Shown in pieces: positions 1 through 6,411 of a stretch of 14,363 nt of DNA. Source of the DNA: Loktanella sp. (lineage in GTDB: Bacteria; Pseudomonadota; Alphaproteobacteria; Rhodobacterales; Rhodobacteraceae). Each line of letters opens with the position of its first letter. The first letter of the stretch is position 1. Where the stretch lies: assembly GCA_003551805.1 (NCBI GenBank), contig PUNR01000424.1, positions 1 through 14,363 on the forward strand, written 5' to 3'. The translations under genes and the position numbers were made by a program. The notes under the pieces are model-generated. The model had not been told where the DNA came from and did no database searches. It worked only from the letters and a program-made list of their open reading frames with translations.

Positions 1-1
1 C

Positions 2-679
2 GCAGGCTTTACCATAGCCTTCATGGCGACCGGCGAAGAAGAAACGCCGCGCGGCACAAAGAAAAAGATCACCGCCTTCTTTGTGGACAAAGGCACGCCG
101 GGGTTCACGGTGCGCGAGGGCTATCGCAACGTCAGCCATCGCGGCTATTCCAACGCCATTCTGGAATTCGACGATTGCCGCGTACCTGCCGAAAACATCC
201 TTGGCGAAGTGCACAAAGGGTTTGAAGTCGCCAATGACTGGCTTGGGGCCACACGTTTGCAGGTTGCCGCCACCTGCCTTGGCCGTGCCGACCGCGCGCT
301 CGACCTCGCCGTGCGCTATGCGGCGGAACGGCGCCAGTTTGGCCAGCAGATCGGCAAGTTCCAAGGCGTGAGCTTCAAGCTCGCCGATATGGCGATGGAG
401 CTCAAAGCCGCCGAATTGCTGACATGGGAGGCAGGCTGGAAGTTCGATCAAGGCAGCGTCACCGAAGCCGATATGGCCATGGCCAAGCTGAAAGCCAGCG
501 AAGTGCTGGCGATGGTTGCAGACGAGGCGATCCAGATCCACGGCGGCATGGGGTTGATGGATGAACTGCCACTTGAGCGGATCTGGCGCGATGCAAGAGT
601 CGAACGGATCTGGGAAGGCACCAGCGAAATCCAGCGCCATATCATCAGCCGCCAACTGTTGCGCCCGCATGAGGGCTAG
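2..679 (+). CDS. Acyl-CoA dehydrogenase, C-terminal part (5' end outside window)
   Basis: FAD-dependent oxidation of an acyl-CoA to its trans-2-enoyl-CoA, passing electrons to ETF. The reading frame is open from base 2, so the N-terminal domain and part of the beta domain (about 170 residues by family length) are missing on the left. The visible part covers the end of the middle beta domain (ITAFFVDKGTPGF, then FDDCRVPAENILG) and the complete C-terminal helical domain, with RRQFGQQIGKFQ and the flavin-contacting IHGGMG segment. The RIWEGTSEIQRHI motif carries the expected catalytic glutamate (codon 614-616), as in medium- and short-chain dehydrogenases. A perfect hairpin starts two bases after the stop. 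The next genes encode an acyl-CoA ligase and a CaiD-like hydratase, which suggests one short acyl-CoA pathway. Substrate cannot be read from sequence; CaiA-like or general short/branched-chain activity are both possible. Confidence 0.95.
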   Translation, partial: AGFTIAFMATGEEETPRGTKKKITAFFVDKGTPGFTVREGYRNVSHRGYSNAILEFDDCRVPAENILGEVHKGFEVANDWLGATRLQVAATCLGRADRALDLAVRYAAERRQFGQQIGKFQGVSFKLADMAMELKAAELLTWEAGWKFDQGSVTEADMAMAKLKASEVLAMVADEAIQIHGGMGLMDELPLERIWRDARVERIWEGTSEIQRHIISRQLLRPHEG

Positions 680-680
680 C

Positions 681-699
681 AGGGGGCTGTCTGCCCCCT
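681..699 (+). terminator. Hairpin directly after acyl-CoA dehydrogenase stop
   Basis: AGGGGGC (681-687) and GCCCCCT (693-699) form a perfect 7-bp stem with a 5-base loop, starting one base after the stop codon. There is no following T-run, so it could be a Rho-independent-like terminator, a 3' stabilising hairpin, or part of the repeat block that follows. Confidence 0.55.
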
Positions 700-715
700 C
701 GGCGCGGCGCGCCTC

Positions 716-888
716 ACCCCCGAGGATATTTTTGAACAGATGAAACGAAATGTTAATAAATCGCTGTGATAAATGCATGGCGGTACAGGGGGGGACCCCG
801 ATGACCGCAACAGGTGAAGATCCCCTGTCCCGCTCATACGGGACAGGGCGACACCCCCTTTTCATCTGTTCAAAAATATCCTGGGGGT
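716..888. repeat. Inverted-repeat-bounded intergenic element
   Basis: The left arm at 716-745 (contains GAGGATATTTTTGAACAG) and the right arm at 860-888 are reverse complements over about 29 bp, differing by one missing C in the right arm. Between them lies a relatively AT-rich stretch (746-775) and a further 10-bp perfect stem, CCCTGTCCCG (823-832) with CGGGACAGGG (839-848), loop of 6. There is no ORF of substance inside. The arms belong to the GGATATTT-core family also present near 7503, 10242 and 14063. It may be a small non-autonomous element or paired REP-type units; no target-site duplication was recognised. Confidence 0.7.
732..759 (+). promoter_or_regulatory. Possible promoter for the CoA ligase gene
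   Basis: TTGAAC (732-737), a 16-base spacer and TAATAA (754-759) give a sigma70-like pair inside the intergenic element, followed by AT-rich sequence. The -35 box lies within the left repeat arm. This would give the ligase-hydratase pair its own transcription start behind the 681-699 hairpin. This is weak motif evidence only. Confidence 0.25.
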
Positions 889-926
889 CCGGGGGCAAAG
901 CCCCCGGCTGCCTGCGCCGCAGGCAG
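889..926. repeat. Two tandem perfect palindromes in front of the CoA ligase
   Basis: CCGGGGGC (889-896) and GCCCCCGG (900-907) form an 8-bp stem with an AAA loop. Immediately after, CTGCCTGCG (908-916) and CGCAGGCAG (918-926) form a 9-bp stem around a single C. The only purine-rich stretch that could act as ribosome binding site for the next gene (AGGCAGG, 921-927) lies in the second stem, so folding of the mRNA would occlude it. Confidence 0.7.
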
Positions 927-934
927 GTGCAGTG

Positions 935-2938
935 ATGACTGACCTTGCGCGTCTATTGCGACCACGCAGCATTGCGGTGCTGGGATCAGGCTGGGCGACC
1001 AATGTTGTCGCCCAATGCCAGCAGATGGGATTTGACGGACCGGTCTGGCCCGTCCATCCAACCCGCCAGCAGATTGCGGGCGTTCCTTGTTACGCCACAC
1101 TGGCGGATTTGCCGGCAGCACCTGACGCGACATTCATTGGCGTGAACCGCCTCGCCACGCTGGATGTGGTGTCAGAACTGGCGGACATGGGTGCTGGTGG
1201 GGCGATCTGTTTCGCCTCGGGCTGGCGCGAAACAGGAGAGGACGCGCTGCAGGATAAACTGGTCGCCTGTGCCGGACAGATGCCCATCCTTGGGCCGAAT
1301 TGTTATGGCGTAATCAATTATCTTGATGGCGCGTTGTTGTGGCCGGACCAGCATGGCGGGCGGCGAGTGGACCGCGGGGTGGCGCTACTTAGTCAATCAT
1401 CCAATATCGTGATCAATATGACGATGCAGGCGCGCGGTCTGCCTATCGCTTATGTTGCCTGTCTGGGCAACGCTGCACAGGTCGGGCTGGCGCGTCTGGC
1501 GGCGGCACTTTTGGCGGATGATCGTGTGACAGCACTGGGGCTCTACATCGAAGGGCTGGGTGATGCGGCAGAATTTGCAGCCATCGCGCAGGCGGCACAG
1601 ACGGCAGGCAAGGGCATTGTCGCCATCAAATCCGGTAAAACCGCTGCTGCGCGTGACGCCGCCGCGTCGCATACTGCAGCATTGGCGGGGGGTGGGGCTG
1701 CATCATCGGCCTTTCTGCACCAGATTGGCGTGGCCGAGGTGAATACCCCGGCAGAATTGATCGAGACGCTGAAAATCCTGCATGTCCACGGTCCCGGGTT
1801 GGGACGGCGCTTGTGTTCTTTATCTTGTTCGGGTGGCGAGGCAGGTCTTGTCGCCGATCTGGCGGCACCTTTTGCACTGGATTTTCCGCCACCGTCGCCA
1901 GACCAGCGCCAGCATCTGTCCGACATTCTTGGCCCGATCGTCACAGTGTCTAACCCGTTGGATTATCACACGTTCATATGGGGTGACGGGCCGCGCACGA
2001 CGGATGTGTTTACCACGATGCTGGCTGGTTACGATGCCGGTATCTTCGTCATTGATCCGCCGCGACCTGACCGCTGTGATCCGACCAGTTTTGAACCCGC
2101 GCTGGCGGCGATCGTGTCCGCTGGCAAGGCCACGGGCAAACCTGCTTTTCCAGTCGCGTCATTGCCCGAAAACTTTGACGAAGACCGCGCCATCGCCTTG
2201 ATCGATCAGGGCATAGCACCGTTGATGGGGCTGGAAACGGCGCTTGCTGCGATAAGGGCTGCGCAGGTGACCAAAGGGCGCGCAGGCTGGCAGCCTTGGG
2301 CGGTTACACCACCCCGGTGCAATCCGCTGGTGATGCTGACGGAAGGCGACGGCAAGGCACTGCTGGCCTCGTCAGGTATTGCTACACCGTGCGGGGTGAC
2401 CGCCTTAACCCTGCCCGCATTGGCCGAGGCGGCAAGCGATCTTGTCCCGCCTTTGGCGCTGAAAGGCTTGGGGTTTGCGCACAAGACTGATGCAGGGGCA
2501 GTACGACTGAACCTTGCCACGCTGGACAATCAAGACCCGATCCCCGGTGCGACAGGCTATCTGGCCGAAGAAATGGTGACTTCTGCGCTTGCCGAATTGT
2601 TGATCGGTGTGCGCCGTGATCCGGTTTACGGCGCGACGCTGACCTTGGGCTTCGGCGGGGTCATGGCTGAATTGTTAGCCGATACGGTGACTTTGGTTTT
2701 GCCGGTAACAGCAGAAGAGGTCCGCGACGCGTTGCGACAGCTTAGGCTTTGGCCGCTGCTTGATGGCTATCGCGGCACACCACGCGCCGATGTACGCGCG
2801 GTGATAAACACAGCGCTTGCATTGCAGAACATGTTGGAAACCGACAGGATGCTAGACGAAATCGAAATCAATCCGCTGATGGTACGTGCCCAAGGCGCCG
2901 TCGCCGTCGATGCGGTGATCTGGAAGGAAACCCCATGA
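935..2938 (+). CDS. ADP-forming acyl-CoA synthetase (acetate--CoA ligase family)
   Basis: Reversibly makes an acyl-CoA from acid, CoA and ATP with ADP and phosphate as products, through a phospho-histidine. With the ATG at 935 the protein has 667 residues; an adjacent GTG at 932 is the alternative. Order: CoA-binding Rossmann domain (about 5-130, with LGPNCYG at 119-125), succinyl-CoA-synthetase-like middle domains, and a C-terminal ATP-grasp domain (about 457-660). The swivelling-histidine loop reads SHTAALAG with His246. The ATP-grasp shows LALKGLGFAHKTDAG near 498-512, an LIGVRRDPVYG stretch near 546-556, and the metal-binding EINPL at 634-638. The alpha and beta halves are fused as in single-chain ACD enzymes, without the GNAT domain of protein acetyltransferases. 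The stop overlaps the next start (ATGA), indicating translational coupling. Acyl substrate is unknown. Confidence 0.9.
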   Translation: MTDLARLLRPRSIAVLGSGWATNVVAQCQQMGFDGPVWPVHPTRQQIAGVPCYATLADLPAAPDATFIGVNRLATLDVVSELADMGAGGAICFASGWRETGEDALQDKLVACAGQMPILGPNCYGVINYLDGALLWPDQHGGRRVDRGVALLSQSSNIVINMTMQARGLPIAYVACLGNAAQVGLARLAAALLADDRVTALGLYIEGLGDAAEFAAIAQAAQTAGKGIVAIKSGKTAAARDAAASHTAALAGGGAASSAFLHQIGVAEVNTPAELIETLKILHVHGPGLGRRLCSLSCSGGEAGLVADLAAPFALDFPPPSPDQRQHLSDILGPIVTVSNPLDYHTFIWGDGPRTTDVFTTMLAGYDAGIFVIDPPRPDRCDPTSFEPALAAIVSAGKATGKPAFPVASLPENFDEDRAIALIDQGIAPLMGLETALAAIRAAQVTKGRAGWQPWAVTPPRCNPLVMLTEGDGKALLASSGIATPCGVTALTLPALAEAASDLVPPLALKGLGFAHKTDAGAVRLNLATLDNQDPIPGATGYLAEEMVTSALAELLIGVRRDPVYGATLTLGFGGVMAELLADTVTLVLPVTAEEVRDALRQLRLWPLLDGYRGTPRADVRAVINTALALQNMLETDRMLDEIEINPLMVRAQGAVAVDAVIWKETP

Positions 2939-3732
2939 TGCAGATGCGCAGCGACAACCCAATCCGGACCAGACGCGAAGGGGCAGTGCTGGAAGTCACG
3001 CTGGACCGGCCCAAGGCCAATGCGATTGATCTGGCCACCAGCCGGATCATGGGCGAGGTGTTCCGCGACTTTCGTGATGATGACAGCCTGCGTGTCGCCA
3101 TTCTGCGGGCGCAGGGTGACAAATTCTTTTGCCCCGGTTGGGATCTGAAGGCCGCTGCCGATGGTGATGCCGTTGATGCCGATTACGGTGTCGGCGGCTT
3201 TGGCGGATTGCAGGAATTGCCGCATCTTAACAAGCCGGTGATCGCTGCCGTCAACGGGATCTGCTGCGGCGGCGGGCTGGAACTGGCGCTTGGCTGTGAC
3301 CTGATCCTTGCATCGGACAATGCCACCTTCGCGCTGCCGGAAATCCGGTCGGGTACAGTGGCAGATGCCGCGTCAATCAAGCTGCCTAAACGCATCCCCT
3401 ATCATGTGGCGATGGATTTGTTGCTGACAGGCCGCTGGTTTGACGCGGCAGAGGCACTGCAATGGGGTTTGTTGCGCGAAATCACAACGCCAACCGACCT
3501 GCTGCCCAAGGCCTGGGATCTTGCCCGCCTTCTCGAAAGCGGGCCACCGCTGGTTTACGCCGCGATCAAAGAGATCGTCCGCGAGGCCGAGGATATGCGT
3601 TTTCAGGATATGCTTAACCGGATTACAAAGCGTCAGATCGCAAGTGTGGACAGGCTCTACGCCAGTGATGACCAGCTAGAGGGCGCGCGCGCCTTTGCTG
3701 AAAAGCGTGATCCGGTGTGGAAAGGGCGCTGA
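2935..3732 (+). CDS. CaiD-like enoyl-CoA hydratase (crotonase superfamily)
   Basis: Crotonase-fold protein of 265 residues, expected to hydrate an enoyl-CoA in the cytoplasm. From memory it resembles E. coli crotonobetainyl-CoA hydratase CaiD along most of its length: LEVTLDRPKANAID near the N-terminus, FFCPGWDLKAAA at about 64-75, and AFAEKRDPVWKGR at the end. The two acid/base glutamates of crotonases are present: Glu116 in CGGGLELALG and Glu136 in FALPEIRSG. The stretch after Glu136, normally G-x-x-P-x-x-GG, is instead GTVADAASIKLPKRI, so the Pro and Gly-Gly are lost. The start overlaps the ligase stop by ATGA; ATGs at 2938 and 2944 are also possible. Context supports a short pathway with the ligase and dehydrogenase. 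Real carnitine activity is uncertain, so no symbol is given. Confidence 0.88.
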   Translation: MMQMRSDNPIRTRREGAVLEVTLDRPKANAIDLATSRIMGEVFRDFRDDDSLRVAILRAQGDKFFCPGWDLKAAADGDAVDADYGVGGFGGLQELPHLNKPVIAAVNGICCGGGLELALGCDLILASDNATFALPEIRSGTVADAASIKLPKRIPYHVAMDLLLTGRWFDAAEALQWGLLREITTPTDLLPKAWDLARLLESGPPLVYAAIKEIVREAEDMRFQDMLNRITKRQIASVDRLYASDDQLEGARAFAEKRDPVWKGR

Positions 3733-3763
3733 ACAAATTTGATTGTTACGCCATCAACGCTGG

Positions 3764-3809
3764 CTTGCGCGGTGGCGGATCCCGAAAACCGGATACCGCC
3801 ACCCGCAAG
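3764..3809. terminator. Very stable hairpin in convergent spacer
   Basis: CTTGCG (3764-3769) and GGTGGCGG (3771-3778) pair with CCGCCACC (3796-3803) and CGCAAG (3804-3809), with one bulged C at 3770. A few more pairs (ATCC with GGAT) lie below a loop containing GAAAAC. It lies 31 bases after the hydratase stop and downstream of the opposing pit gene. No T-run follows on either strand, so termination is likely but unproven. The rest of the 3733-4014 spacer is AT-rich without a convincing gene. Confidence 0.5.
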
Positions 3810-3966
3810 AACCACTGCCGCGAAAATGACGACAGCGTTTGACGTCGTGATTATGCAGCAGCCACGCAAAATGCGGGCGAGAACTCAAAACAGGTACAAA
3901 CTAAAACCGACACAAACTTGTTACTATCACACTCGTGCGGGCCGGATACGCACCAATTGTTGCGCA

Positions 3967-3997
3967 ATTAAGGCAAAGTCGGGATGCATTAAGGCAA
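3967..3997. repeat. Two 10-bp direct repeats with 21-bp period
   Basis: ATTAAGGCAA occurs at 3967-3976 and again at 3988-3997, two helical turns apart, just beyond the 3' end of pit. The position between two convergent gene ends makes an operator unlikely; it may be chance. Confidence 0.5.
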
Positions 3998-4014
3998 GCT
4001 GAAAAAATTGCAGA

Positions 4015-5499
4015 TCAGACCGGCAGACTATTCAATATCAGAAAGATCAGCGCAGAAATCAGTGCGGCTGCGGGAACGGTGATGACCCATGCCGCGATGA
4101 TCGTCATGAAATGCGACCTTCGCACCAGTTTACGGCGGCGGCGTTCCTCGGGCGCGATGCGGGTTTCGGGTGCGCGTGTTTCTTTGGACAGGCGCAGCCG
4201 GCGTTCGGCGTCCCATTCGCGGAAGAAACCAACGCCAAACACACCACCCACCGCGATATGGGTCGACGATACCGGCAGCCCCAGCCAGCTGGCCACGATC
4301 ACCGTGAAAGCTGCCGAAAGCGCCACGCAATAGGCACGCATCGGGTTTAGCTTCGTAATCTGCGATCCAACCATGCGGATCAGCTTTGGTCCGAATAAGA
4401 ACAGGCCAAAGGAAATCCCGAATGCGCCCACGATCATCACCCACAACGGAATCGTCACCTGCGCGCTGACGGTACCGAATTCGGCGGCATGAACGATCGC
4501 CGCCAGCGGGCCAACCGCATTGGCCACGTCATTGGCGCCATGCGCAAAGCTAAGCAATGCAGCAGATATGACCAGCGGCACGCCGAACAATACCTTGAGC
4601 GACTTGTTGCGGTTTTCCAGCCCTTCAGACTGCCGCCGGATCAGCGGGATCGTGACGACCCACGCGATCAACCCCAGCACCACCCCGACCGAGGCAGCGG
4701 TGCCCAGATCAATCTTGATGACGCGGCTTAGCCCTTTCATCGCCAGATAGGTTGCAAAAGCCCCGACCATAATCCCGACAAGGATAGGCACCCAGCGGCG
4801 TGCGGCGGCTATTTTGTCGTCGCGGTAGATGATGCGCGACTTGATCAACGCCAAAAACAGCGCTGCGATCACCCCGCCCATCACAGGCGAAATCACCCAG
4901 GATGCGGCAATCGCGCTCATCGTGGTCCAGTTCACCGCGGCAAAGCCTGCCGCAGCGATGCCCGCCCCCATGACGCCGCCCACGACGGAATGTGTCGTGG
5001 ACACAGGTGCGCCGACCCATGTCGCGAGGTTGATCCACAAAGCCGCCGAAATCAGTGCTGCCATCATTGCCCAGATAAAGACCTGTGTATCGGCGACGGT
5101 GACAGGGTCGATGATGCCGCTGGAAATGGTCGAAACCACATCCCCACCCGCCAGCAGCGCGCCCAGCGTTTCAAAAATCGCGGCAATCGCGATGGCGCCG
5201 CCCAGCGTCAGCGCATTGGCACCCACAGCCGGACCCATGTTGTTGGCTACGTCATTGGCCCCGATGTTCAGCGCCATATAGGCCCCAAACACCGCCGCCG
5301 CGATCACCACAAAATTGATCGGGAACTGGCCAAAGAACACCGCCGCCGCTAGACCGGTTACAACGATAAAGGCCAAGGCTATGCCGGGCGCCACCATCGG
5401 ACGCGCAACATATTGCGTCGCCGTTTCCAGATGTGAAAACCGCTGAAGGTCGCGGTCAAGCGTTTCAAGATGGTTGGCGTCGTTTTGCGTATCGCTCAC
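4015..5499 (-). CDS. pit: PiT-family inorganic phosphate transporter
   Basis: Low-affinity, ion-coupled phosphate permease in the inner membrane. Both family signature copies are visible: GANDVANN (about residues 80-87) with PVSTTHS (165-171), and HGANDVAN (about 319-326) with PVSSTH (409-414). They mark the two inverted halves. Hydrophobic segments run through the whole protein except an N-terminal tail of about 35 residues and a strongly basic, Arg-rich loop near 424-462 before the last membrane helix. I chose the GTG at 5499 (494 residues) because GGGGA sits 7 bases upstream; an ATG at 5523 would add 8 residues but lacks a visible ribosome site. The gene lies 65-90 bases downstream of a co-directional Nudix gene. 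The DUF47/PhoU-like partner often found beside pit genes is absent here. A Pho-box-like repeat lies upstream at 5566-5583. Confidence 0.94.
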   Translation of the reverse strand: MSDTQNDANHLETLDRDLQRFSHLETATQYVARPMVAPGIALAFIVVTGLAAAVFFGQFPINFVVIAAAVFGAYMALNIGANDVANNMGPAVGANALTLGGAIAIAAIFETLGALLAGGDVVSTISSGIIDPVTVADTQVFIWAMMAALISAALWINLATWVGAPVSTTHSVVGGVMGAGIAAAGFAAVNWTTMSAIAASWVISPVMGGVIAALFLALIKSRIIYRDDKIAAARRWVPILVGIMVGAFATYLAMKGLSRVIKIDLGTAASVGVVLGLIAWVVTIPLIRRQSEGLENRNKSLKVLFGVPLVISAALLSFAHGANDVANAVGPLAAIVHAAEFGTVSAQVTIPLWVMIVGAFGISFGLFLFGPKLIRMVGSQITKLNPMRAYCVALSAAFTVIVASWLGLPVSSTHIAVGGVFGVGFFREWDAERRLRLSKETRAPETRIAPEERRRRKLVRRSHFMTIIAAWVITVPAAALISALIFLILNSLPV

Positions 5500-5565
5500 A
5501 GTCAGGTCCCCGCTGGATTTCATGCAGCGGCATACGGACCGCGCACCGCGGGTTCAACCGATCTT

Positions 5566-5583
5566 GTCACAAAATAGATACAA
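5566..5583 (-). promoter_or_regulatory. Pho-box-like direct repeat upstream of pit
   Basis: Plus-strand GTCACAA (5566-5572), four bases, then GATACAA (5577-5583). On the coding strand this reads TTGTATC-TATT-TTGTGAC, two 7-mers at an 11-bp period as in PhoB sites (consensus CTGTCAT-N4-CTGTCAT). The second half matches 5 of 7 consensus positions, the first only 3. It lies between the Nudix stop and pit, the right place to control a phosphate transporter. Confidence 0.3.
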
Positions 5584-5588
5584 AATCG

Positions 5589-6047
5589 TTACATTTGACG
5601 CAGAATGACCTGCAAATCGGGTTCCTGCACCATCGCTGCGGCGTCATTGGGGCTGACCCACTTGCGGCGGCGTTCGCTGACCTCGGGGTAGTCTGATTCC
5701 ATTTTGCTGACCTCTACCGCGAAAACGAGCGTTTCGACCGGCACCGGCAATCCGGTCGAAAGCTCTTTTTCATAGCAGTAGATGCCGACAGGTTCGCCAG
5801 TGACGCGGCCTGCGCGCACGCCGGCTTCTTCCCATGCTTCTTGCAGCGCAGCACCGGGGGCGTCTTTGCCGTCAATCGGCCAGCCTTTGGGGATGATCCA
5901 ACGACCTGTCCCGCGCGAGGTGATCAGCAATACCTTTTTGCTGTCCCCGTCATAGCGGTAACACAGGGCCGCGACCTGCAACCGTTTTGGCCGCTGAAAC
6001 AGCGGCAGGACCAATTCGTCCCATGCTTTGCGCATCACGGTTGTCAT
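5589..6047 (-). CDS. Nudix hydrolase, DIPP-like
   Basis: Cytoplasmic hydrolase of a nucleoside-diphosphate-linked or polyphosphorylated compound; 152 residues, typical for a single-domain Nudix protein. The Nudix box spans residues 55-77, starting at the G of PKGWP and ending in QEAWEEAGV. Glu70, Glu73 and Glu74 are kept for metal binding, but consensus position 7 is Lys61 instead of Glu and position 15 is Gln69 instead of Arg. The preceding strand reads GRWIIPKGWP, as in the diphosphoinositol polyphosphate phosphohydrolase-like group. A clear ribosome site (GGAGG, 5 bases before ATG) fixes the start at 6047. It is co-directional with pit, so a link to phosphate or polyphosphate metabolism is tempting but only inferred. 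The substrate cannot be assigned. Confidence 0.9.
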   Translation of the reverse strand: MTTVMRKAWDELVLPLFQRPKRLQVAALCYRYDGDSKKVLLITSRGTGRWIIPKGWPIDGKDAPGAALQEAWEEAGVRAGRVTGEPVGIYCYEKELSTGLPVPVETLVFAVEVSKMESDYPEVSERRRKWVSPNDAAAMVQEPDLQVILRQM

Positions 6048-6411
6048 TAAAGCCTCCGACCCTGCTCGGGTAATTCTTATTGTTGAAGCGTTTACATAAG
6101 GTTTTTAACCCAAATTGAAAGCCTTTACCAACAAAATGCCCAAGTTCAGGTTGCAGATGTGTCCAAAACGACAGCCTGCCGTTGCCACCCCAGCCCGCTG
6201 ATGCCCCGTTTGGCCACATACTCATGCGGCAAAAAAAGTGGTGCCTTCATTCCAAATCCGGCATCTGGCGTTGTCCCGGACGGTATGACGCCATCAGGGC
6301 GCAATCCTTAGGTTCAGCTTGACGTTAGCCGTGCCAGCGACCTAAGCAATTCCAACGGCTTTTCTTGACACAAGGCAGATTAATGAACCTTTTGCGCCAT
6401 TCCGGACCAAT
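6048..6411. other. 364-base divergent intergenic region
   Basis: This spacer separates the Nudix gene (leftward) from rsgA (rightward) and should hold both promoters. It is AT-rich close to the Nudix gene (6066-6120). TGGCGT (near 6265) pairs with ACGCCA (near 6287), and CTTAGG (6307-6312) pairs with CCTAAG (6341-6346), the latter flanking a possible rsgA promoter. A perfect TTGACA occurs at 6365-6370 without a matching -10. A 91-codon leftward frame starting at 6225 lacks a ribosome site and overlaps the Nudix gene, so I do not call it. No RNA gene was recognised. Confidence 0.6.
6319..6348 (+). promoter_or_regulatory. Possible rsgA promoter
   Basis: TTGACG (6319-6324), an 18-base spacer and TAAGCA (6343-6348). 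A start near 6355 would leave a leader of about 57 bases before the rsgA TTG. The -10 match is poor; the box pair lies inside an inverted repeat (CTTAGG/CCTAAG). Confidence 0.25.

Noticed and set aside
3657..3869. Minus-strand frame with a hydrophobic, signal-peptide-like stretch (AVVIFAAVVLAGGG).
   Set aside because: Starts only with a TTG without ribosome site, runs through the large hairpin and into the 3' end of the hydratase gene. It could be a remnant of a small exported protein, but nothing supports expression.
3739..4002. An 87-codon plus-strand frame in the pit/hydratase spacer.
   Set aside because: TTG start, no ribosome site, low-complexity translation and overlap with the hairpin; not gene-like.
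5950..6225. A 91-codon minus-strand frame with ATG at 6225.
   Set aside because: No ribosome binding site upstream, and about a third of it overlaps the start of the well-supported Nudix gene in another frame.
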